Shown here one piece after another: positions 43,452-47,874 of a stretch of DNA of 47,874 bases. The notes under the pieces were generated by a model. It was not told the origin of the DNA. It did not search any database and saw nothing but the letters and a program-made list of their open reading frames with translations. The stretch spans positions 1-47,874 of the forward strand of contig JAJDDG010000045.1 of the NCBI GenBank assembly GCA_029260435.1. Direction: 5' to 3'. The position numbers and the translations under genes are program-made. The stretch's first letter is position 1. The number at the start of each line of letters is the position of its first letter. The DNA is from Phycisphaerales bacterium. Lineage in GTDB: Bacteria > Planctomycetota > Phycisphaerae > Phycisphaerales > UBA1924.

Positions 43452-44536
43452 TATCCTGCTCCGCTTTTGTTCGTTCTTGTTTCCATATCAACCCCGCCCA
43501 TCTCCAAGACGGCTTCCTCGATCGCGCGCACCGATGCATGACCCGGATGCGCCGCGCGCATCTCGCCCAGCAGGATCTCCGCGACCGCTGTATCACCCCA
43601 CGCCGCAAACGCGATCCCCACCTCACTCACCGCAACACCCGCGAGATACCGCTGCGCCTCGCCGAACCGCGCGGGCACATGCAGCAGATGCAGCACCCCG
43701 TTTGTCTGCGCCGACTCGCCAGGCTCCATCAGGTAAGACCGCCCCAGCGCCGCCCGGATCCACGCCTCACGCCAGGTCCCCACCTGCTTCTCCAGCCCGC
43801 TCCCGAGCCGACCCCGCGCCGCCGCCCGTTTCTTCGCGTCGGCGCACACCGCATCGATCACAACACCAACAAACACCGCCGTATCACGAGCCCGCCCCTC
43901 CGTCACTACAGATACATCAACATCGCTTGTGCTCTCGCCCTGCGCAGACTGCGCATACATCTCGCCCAACACTCGGACGAACCCGTCTGCGTACTCGGGC
44001 AACCACACCGCGCCAACACCCCCGGTCGCCTCCCCCCTGCCCCAGATCGGCGCAAGTTCCGGAACCAACCCCGTCGCCTCATCAATCACCGGATCGAGCG
44101 GTGGATCACCCGCGATCTTGTGTCCACGCCGCCGCAGCGAGAGCGCCCCGAGCCACGCCTCCACCGCACCGTCCCGATCACCAACCGCCAGCCGGCAACG
44201 CACCGCCCCCTCATGCACCAGCAGCGCCGTGGGCCCCTCCATCCCGCGGTACACCCCATACAACTCCTCGAACAGCGGTGCCGCCAGCGCGATATCCCCG
44301 CGCGCAAGCCGCACCCGTGCGCGCCACGCCTTCTCCGCCGTCTTGCGCACAAGCGCCCATTCCTCCGCGTGCACCCCGACCACCACCTTTATCCCATCCA
44401 GCCCGATCACGCGACCCTCGTCCCCGCCAACACGCACCCCCTCCAGCGAAACATCCATTACCTCCGCGCGCTGCACATCGCCGCTCCCGCGCAGCACCAC
44501 CTGCCCCAACGCCGCCGAAGCAATCATTACAAGCAT
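43451..44536 (-). CDS. Secreted protein of unknown function, ExbBD-vWA operon
   Basis: A 361-residue exported protein. A signal-like N-terminus (MLVMIASAALGQ) is followed by a beta-rich region (QRAEVMDVSLEGVRVGGDEG, VIGLDGIKVVVGVHAEEW) and then helical TPR-like segments (IALAAPLFEELYGVYRGM, GDRDGAVEAWLGALSLR). ATG 44536 is preferred; a TTG at 44545, which would overlap the upstream stop as TTGA, is the alternative. No known family. It sits between the vWA gene and exbB, so a role as extracytoplasmic partner of the vWA protein is likely. The stop overlaps the exbB ATG by one base. Confidence 0.78.
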   Translation of the reverse strand: MLVMIASAALGQVVLRGSGDVQRAEVMDVSLEGVRVGGDEGRVIGLDGIKVVVGVHAEEWALVRKTAEKAWRARVRLARGDIALAAPLFEELYGVYRGMEGPTALLVHEGAVRCRLAVGDRDGAVEAWLGALSLRRRGHKIAGDPPLDPVIDEATGLVPELAPIWGRGEATGGVGAVWLPEYADGFVRVLGEMYAQSAQGESTSDVDVSVVTEGRARDTAVFVGVVIDAVCADAKKRAAARGRLGSGLEKQVGTWREAWIRAALGRSYLMEPGESAQTNGVLHLLHVPARFGEAQRYLAGVAVSEVGIAFAAWGDTAVAEILLGEMRAAHPGHASVRAIEEAVLEMGGVDMETRTNKSGAG

Positions 44537-44541
44537 CGCGC

Positions 44542-45543
44542 TCAATGCCCGTCCCCCCCGACATGCGTGTACGTCCCGCCGGTCATCCGCGCGATCCGGC
44601 GCATGAACTTCTCCGAATCCTTGTTCATGAATGTGATGCAGTGCACGCGCGTCCGCACACCGCTCGTACGGTTCATCATGTTGATCCGGCGCACGAGCCG
44701 CCCCTCCTCCTCACCCCCGATCTTCCCGTCCGTCATGAAGTAGATCGCGTCCGCCTTCGGACGCATCCGTGACACCATCGCGAACGCGTGCGACGGCTCC
44801 GTCCCCCCCGACGATCGCAGCCCCCCGATCTCTCCCCCCACCTCGCGTTTGCTCCGCTGGTCCGCGACGAACCACCTGCTGCCCGTCAATGACTCCGCCT
44901 CGCTGTTGTACGTAACAACTGTGAATTTGGCATGGTCGAGCAACCCCGCGATCGACGTAATCACCTCGCGCTTGAGTGCGCTCATCCGCTCGTCATCCAT
45001 CGACCCCGAGATATCGATCACATATGCAAACCGCGACCCCCGCGCTTCCACACCGAAGAACCGCGCCGCGCTGCCCCCCATCGCGCCGCCGCTCATCGCG
45101 CCGCCGCCATCAAATCCTTCGCTGCCACCACCAACCAACCCCAGATCCCCGAGCTCACTCGCATCGAGCGATGCCAGCTTCGAGAGCGATATCTCTGACT
45201 TGATCGCCTCAGCGACAAACACCTCCTCCACCTCCAGTTGCTCCGCGCTCGGCTCGTTCGTCTCCAACTCACCACGAACGAACTCCGTCAGTTCGGTGTC
45301 CGTCATAATCGCCAGTTCGATCTCGCCCCGCCCGCCATCGCCCGCCCCGCCTCCGCTCATCACCGCCAGCGCCGCAACAAGCGCGATCACCACGTGCAAA
45401 AACACCGACACCGCGACCCCGAACAACACACCCGAGGAGATCCGCCGGACGATCGGAATCCGTTCAACGATACCCCCGCGGGTGCCCACCGCGTACCCGC
45501 CTCCACCCCCATCCCCGCCTCCGACTGGTGACGTACCCGGCAT
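44542..45543 (-). CDS. vWA protein with TonB/TolA-like N-terminal helix, first gene of ExbBD-vWA operon
   Basis: A 333-residue protein; ATG 45543 is chosen because AAGGAG lies 5 bases upstream (ATG 45576 has none). Two arginines (Arg33, Arg34) precede one membrane helix (about 38-62), predicting cytoplasmic N-terminus and extracytoplasmic body. The helix contains SVFLH, i.e. Ser46-x3-His50, the S-x3-H signature by which TonB and TolA couple to ExbB-ExbD/TolQ-TolR. A Glu-rich and then Gly/Met-rich linker (about 75-165) leads to a vWA domain with a complete MIDAS: Asp177, Ser179, Ser181, Thr248 and Asp272. I infer a motive-force-driven vWA effector. Identity as a vWA protein is certain; TonB-like coupling is inferred. 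Confidence 0.9.
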   Translation of the reverse strand: MPGTSPVGGGDGGGGGYAVGTRGGIVERIPIVRRISSGVLFGVAVSVFLHVVIALVAALAVMSGGGAGDGGRGEIELAIMTDTELTEFVRGELETNEPSAEQLEVEEVFVAEAIKSEISLSKLASLDASELGDLGLVGGGSEGFDGGGAMSGGAMGGSAARFFGVEARGSRFAYVIDISGSMDDERMSALKREVITSIAGLLDHAKFTVVTYNSEAESLTGSRWFVADQRSKREVGGEIGGLRSSGGTEPSHAFAMVSRMRPKADAIYFMTDGKIGGEEEGRLVRRINMMNRTSGVRTRVHCITFMNKDSEKFMRRIARMTGGTYTHVGGDGH

Positions 45544-45548
45544 CCGCG

Positions 45549-45554
45549 CTCCTT
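45549..45554 (-). promoter_or_regulatory. Ribosome binding site deciding the vWA-gene start
   Basis: AAGGAG on the minus strand, 5 bases before ATG 45543. It favours this start over the in-frame ATG at 45576. Confidence 0.6.
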
Positions 45555-45598
45555 CGCTGCACCCTTGGGTGGCCATACTCTACCGCCGCGCCACCATC

Positions 45599-45627
45599 TA
45601 TAGGACGTTTCCCACATTTCTGGTTCC
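45599..45627 (-). promoter_or_regulatory. Candidate ECF-type promoter of the ExbBD-vWA operon
   Basis: Read on the minus strand, GGAACC (45622-45627) is followed after 16 bases by GTCCTATA (45599-45606). GGAAC-N16/17-GTC is the common pattern of ECF sigma promoters. It stands about 55 bases before the vWA start, the only non-coding stretch before the eight-gene operon. No other position in this gap gives a comparable housekeeping promoter. Confidence 0.42.
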
Positions 45628-45715
45628 TTCTATCCCAACTTGACCCCATCACCCCCCACCACTCCAATGCACCCACCACAACGCCCCACACCTTCCACGA
45701 CACAGGATCCCACGG

Positions 45716-46444
45716 ATGACACCCCCCAGACCCACCCTCTCCAGAGTCCTGCTCAAACTCTCGGGAGAAGCCTTCTGCACCCCAGACGGCTTCGGCATCG
45801 ATCCGGCAGAACTCCGCCTCACCGCCACGGAAATCGATAATGCAGCGAAGGGAGACACCCAACTCGCTGTCGTCGTCGGAGGTGGCAATATCATCCGCGG
45901 AGCCACCCTCGCCGCCGAAGGACTCATCCACCAGGCAAACGCCGACTACATGGGCATGCTCGGCACCGTCATCAACGCCATCGCCCTCCGCGAGGCTCTC
46001 GAAGCCATCGGACGCCCCGCCCGGTGCATGACCGCGGTCCACATCCCCGCCGTTGCCGAGCCATTCATCCGACTCCGGGCCGTCCGCCACCTCGAAAAAG
46101 GCCGCGTCGTCATCCTCGCCGGAGGCACCGGCAACCCCTACTTCACCACCGACTCCGCCGCCGCACTCCGCGCCGCCGAACTCGGGTGCGACGCCATCCT
46201 CAAAGCCACCAAGGTAGACGGCGTATACACAGCCGACCCCGTCAAAGACCCCTCCGCGACCCGCTACGATTCAATCTCCTTCGCAGAGGCGCTCGAAAAA
46301 CACCTCGCCGTCATGGACATGACCGCTCTCGCGATGTGCCAGGAACAGCACCTCCCGGTTGTCGTCTTCAACTTCAAAACGCCCGGCAACATCAAAAAGG
46401 TCGTCTCGGGCGAACCGCTCGGCACCTTCATCCACAACAACTAG
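45716..46444 (+). CDS. pyrH: UMP kinase PyrH
   Basis: It phosphorylates UMP to UDP for nucleotide synthesis in the cytoplasm. The 242-residue protein is a full-length amino-acid-kinase-fold enzyme: RVLLKLSGEAF at the start, VVVGGGNIIRG (uridylate-kinase glycine loop), ADYMGMLGTVINAIAL, GGTGNPYFTTDSAA, and KVDGVYTADPVKDP with the ATP-site residues. The C-terminus has TALAMC and VFNF. The usual neighbours rpsB-tsf are not upstream here; instead the divergent vWA operon lies there. AGGA stands about 10 bases before ATG 45716. The end overlaps the convergent UbiA-like gene by 4 bases. Confidence 0.96.
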   Translation: MTPPRPTLSRVLLKLSGEAFCTPDGFGIDPAELRLTATEIDNAAKGDTQLAVVVGGGNIIRGATLAAEGLIHQANADYMGMLGTVINAIALREALEAIGRPARCMTAVHIPAVAEPFIRLRAVRHLEKGRVVILAGGTGNPYFTTDSAAALRAAELGCDAILKATKVDGVYTADPVKDPSATRYDSISFAEALEKHLAVMDMTALAMCQEQHLPVVVFNFKTPGNIKKVVSGEPLGTFIHNN

Positions 46445-47328
46445 ATCGCCCGCAGCGCAAGCACAATCCCACCAACAACTGCCAATTTCGCGTCCGTCGC
46501 GTCCCGCCGCACACCCCGCCTGACCACAACCGTCAACCCCGTCCCCACCGCGCTGCCTATGCCCCAGACGAGCGCGGGAAGCTGTTCAATCACCCCAAAC
46601 ATGCCACACACAACCAATCCCGCACTCACACTTATTTGAGCCCCGATCGCAACCACCCACGCCGTGCGCTCACCCCGCGAGACAACAATCGTCCGCGTCC
46701 CAAACCGTGCATCGCTCTCTCGATCGTCTAGATCGCAAATCACCGCATCACCGAAGACCTGCACCACGATCGCCGCAAGAACAACCACCCCCGCCAACCA
46801 CTGTGCACTATCCCAACCGCGCAGTCCTCCATCCGCCACCGCACCGACCACCCACACCATCCCCCCGATGCTCCCCGCCACGATCAGATTCTTCACCACA
46901 ACCACATCCTTCGGGCGTCTCGCCCCGCCCTGCCTCGGCCGCCCGTACCAGATCACCCCCGCCCAAGCCGCGGGCCCGACCGCCGCCAATACCGGATGTA
47001 CCATCCCCATACAGCCCATCCCACCGACCAGCGCCACACCCATCACCACGCGCACCGCGCCCGCCCGACCCCGCAAAAACGCCGCCCGCGCCGGATGCGC
47101 CATCTCGTCCGCCGGATCCAGATAAATCCTCCGCAGTTTCACCCTATCTTTGAGGTACGTACTCAGCGCGATCAGCCCGACCCCGCCGTACGCCCATCCC
47201 CCCACGCCCAACCCCATCGCCTCGCTCAAGACCGCCAGCGCCCCGACCTGATAGAGCGCCGCCCACACCGCCAGGTGCCCCACGCCGCCCACCACCCGCG
47301 CCGCATTGCCTGCCTGCTGATCCACCAC
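46441..47328 (-). CDS. UbiA-like membrane prenyltransferase-family protein
   Basis: A 295-residue integral membrane protein with about seven to nine hydrophobic segments. The second aspartate-rich motif of UbiA enzymes is recognisable: VFGDAVICDLDDRESDARFGTRT, in which D-x-D-D-x-E-S-D resembles the DxxxD prenyl-diphosphate/Mg site. The first NDxxD-type motif is not clear, so function is uncertain. UbiA enzymes attach prenyl chains to aromatic or other acceptors. The start is uncertain: paired GTG codons at 47328 and 47325 are the best candidates because anything further upstream enters frr. It lies inverted between pyrH and frr. Confidence 0.7.
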   Translation of the reverse strand: MVDQQAGNAARVVGGVGHLAVWAALYQVGALAVLSEAMGLGVGGWAYGGVGLIALSTYLKDRVKLRRIYLDPADEMAHPARAAFLRGRAGAVRVVMGVALVGGMGCMGMVHPVLAAVGPAAWAGVIWYGRPRQGGARRPKDVVVVKNLIVAGSIGGMVWVVGAVADGGLRGWDSAQWLAGVVVLAAIVVQVFGDAVICDLDDRESDARFGTRTIVVSRGERTAWVVAIGAQISVSAGLVVCGMFGVIEQLPALVWGIGSAVGTGLTVVVRRGVRRDATDAKLAVVGGIVLALRAI

Positions 47329-47422
47329 CCCAGCATCGCATAGAAACCGCCACCCCGCCCTTGGCGTATCATGGTCCGCCCCGCACAACTGCCCACTTGG
47401 CCCCCTCCCCGGAGCACCAGCA

Positions 47423-47874
47423 ATGACCATGGATTCGATTACGAAGGATGCAAAAACCTCGATGGATAAGGCCATCGATTACCTCAAAAGCGAGCTCCGA
47501 GGGATCCGCACCGGCCGCGCCTCCACCGCGCTCATCGATTTCGTCAAAGTCGATTACTACGGCAACCCCACCGACCTCAAATCTCTCGCCGCCATCACAG
47601 TCCCCGACGCAACGCACATCGTCGTTCAGCCCTTCGACCCCGGTGCGCTCGCCGAGATCCGCAAAGCTCTCGAATCTGCGGACCTCGGTCTCAACCCGCA
47701 AGTAGACGGCAAAATCATCCGCATCGCGATCCCACCACTCTCCACCGAACGTCGCGAACAGCTCGTCTCGCAGGTCAAGAAGATGGGAGAGGAAGCCAAG
47801 ATCACGCTGCGCAACGCCCGCCGCGATGCCAACAAGCACGCCGACCAGCTCTCAAAGGACACCGAGGCCCATGT
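47423..47874 (+). CDS. frr: Ribosome recycling factor (3' end outside window)
   Basis: It splits post-termination ribosomes together with EF-G. The frame is open from ATG 47423 to the window end (150 residues of about 185). GGAG lies 8 bases upstream. Family motifs present are MDKAIDYLKSELRGIRTGRAST, VDYYGNPTDLKSLA, QPFD, KIIRIAIPPLSTERREQLV, and RNARRDANK. The usual order pyrH-frr is kept, but with an inverted gene between them, so frr needs its own promoter, probably in 47329-47422. Identity is secure. Confidence 0.96.
   Translation, partial: MTMDSITKDAKTSMDKAIDYLKSELRGIRTGRASTALIDFVKVDYYGNPTDLKSLAAITVPDATHIVVQPFDPGALAEIRKALESADLGLNPQVDGKIIRIAIPPLSTERREQLVSQVKKMGEEAKITLRNARRDANKHADQLSKDTEAH

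Noticed and set aside
42952..44772. 606-codon plus-strand frame across exbB and the vWA gene
   Set aside because: Pro/Arg/His-rich antisense of four genes with firm signatures.

Overview
The window looks like chromosomal core of a high-GC Gram-negative planctomycete, most likely of the Phycisphaerae. This is inferred from the gene types: a type III pantothenate kinase, an arabinose-5-phosphate isomerase beside a giant LptC/OstA-like protein, a secreted protein ending in two dockerin-like calcium loops, an ECF sigma factor paired with a membrane VIT/vWA protein, and ExbB/ExbD genes embedded among vWA and helical-repeat genes. No tRNA, rRNA, insertion sequence, phage gene or CRISPR array was seen. 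Genes are densely packed, often with 4-base stop/start overlaps, and no gene-free stretch exceeds 300 bases.

Region by region. 1-2649: the 3' part of ligA (its start lies outside the window) and a CYTH-domain protein. 2682-4285: two divergent multi-span membrane proteins in visibly AT-richer DNA. 4282-11342: a tight minus-strand operon transcribed from the right: rluB-like, yihY-like, a class IV aminotransferase, coaX, a divergent MnmE-like GTPase, a TPR-like membrane-anchored protein and rluD. 11524-20424: a coiled-coil protein, scpA (minus), kdsD, a 1001-residue LptC/OstA-like protein and a secreted dockerin-bearing protein. 20497-24489: small mixed genes: a receiver-like protein without the phosphorylation residues, a seven-iron-type ferredoxin, a YjbQ-family protein, a redoxin, a sigma-region-4-like small protein, a Dabb-family lipoprotein and an HD-GYP protein. 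24728-28743: an ECF sigma factor overlapping a 1156-residue membrane VIT/vWA protein. 28919-35563: a cyclophilin-FKBP fusion, a family 2 glycosyltransferase overlapping an uncharacterised BshC-like gene, a tail-anchored coiled-coil protein, a substrate-binding lipoprotein, a stand-alone response regulator and two small unknown proteins.

35560-45543 is the most interesting part: an eight-gene minus-strand operon in which every junction overlaps or nearly overlaps. From its promoter end it encodes a vWA protein whose N-terminal membrane helix carries the S-x3-H signature of TonB/TolA-type proteins, a secreted unknown protein, ExbB/TolQ, two different ExbD/TolR proteins, a large secreted helical-repeat protein, a large single-span protein with a degenerate J-like N-terminus, and a secreted zinc-ribbon protein. 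I read it as a proton-motive-force-driven cell-envelope machine in which the vWA protein takes the place of TonB. A candidate ECF-type promoter precedes it.

45716-47874: pyrH and the start of frr, with an inverted UbiA-like gene between them. Function calls come from motifs read by eye; no database search was possible.
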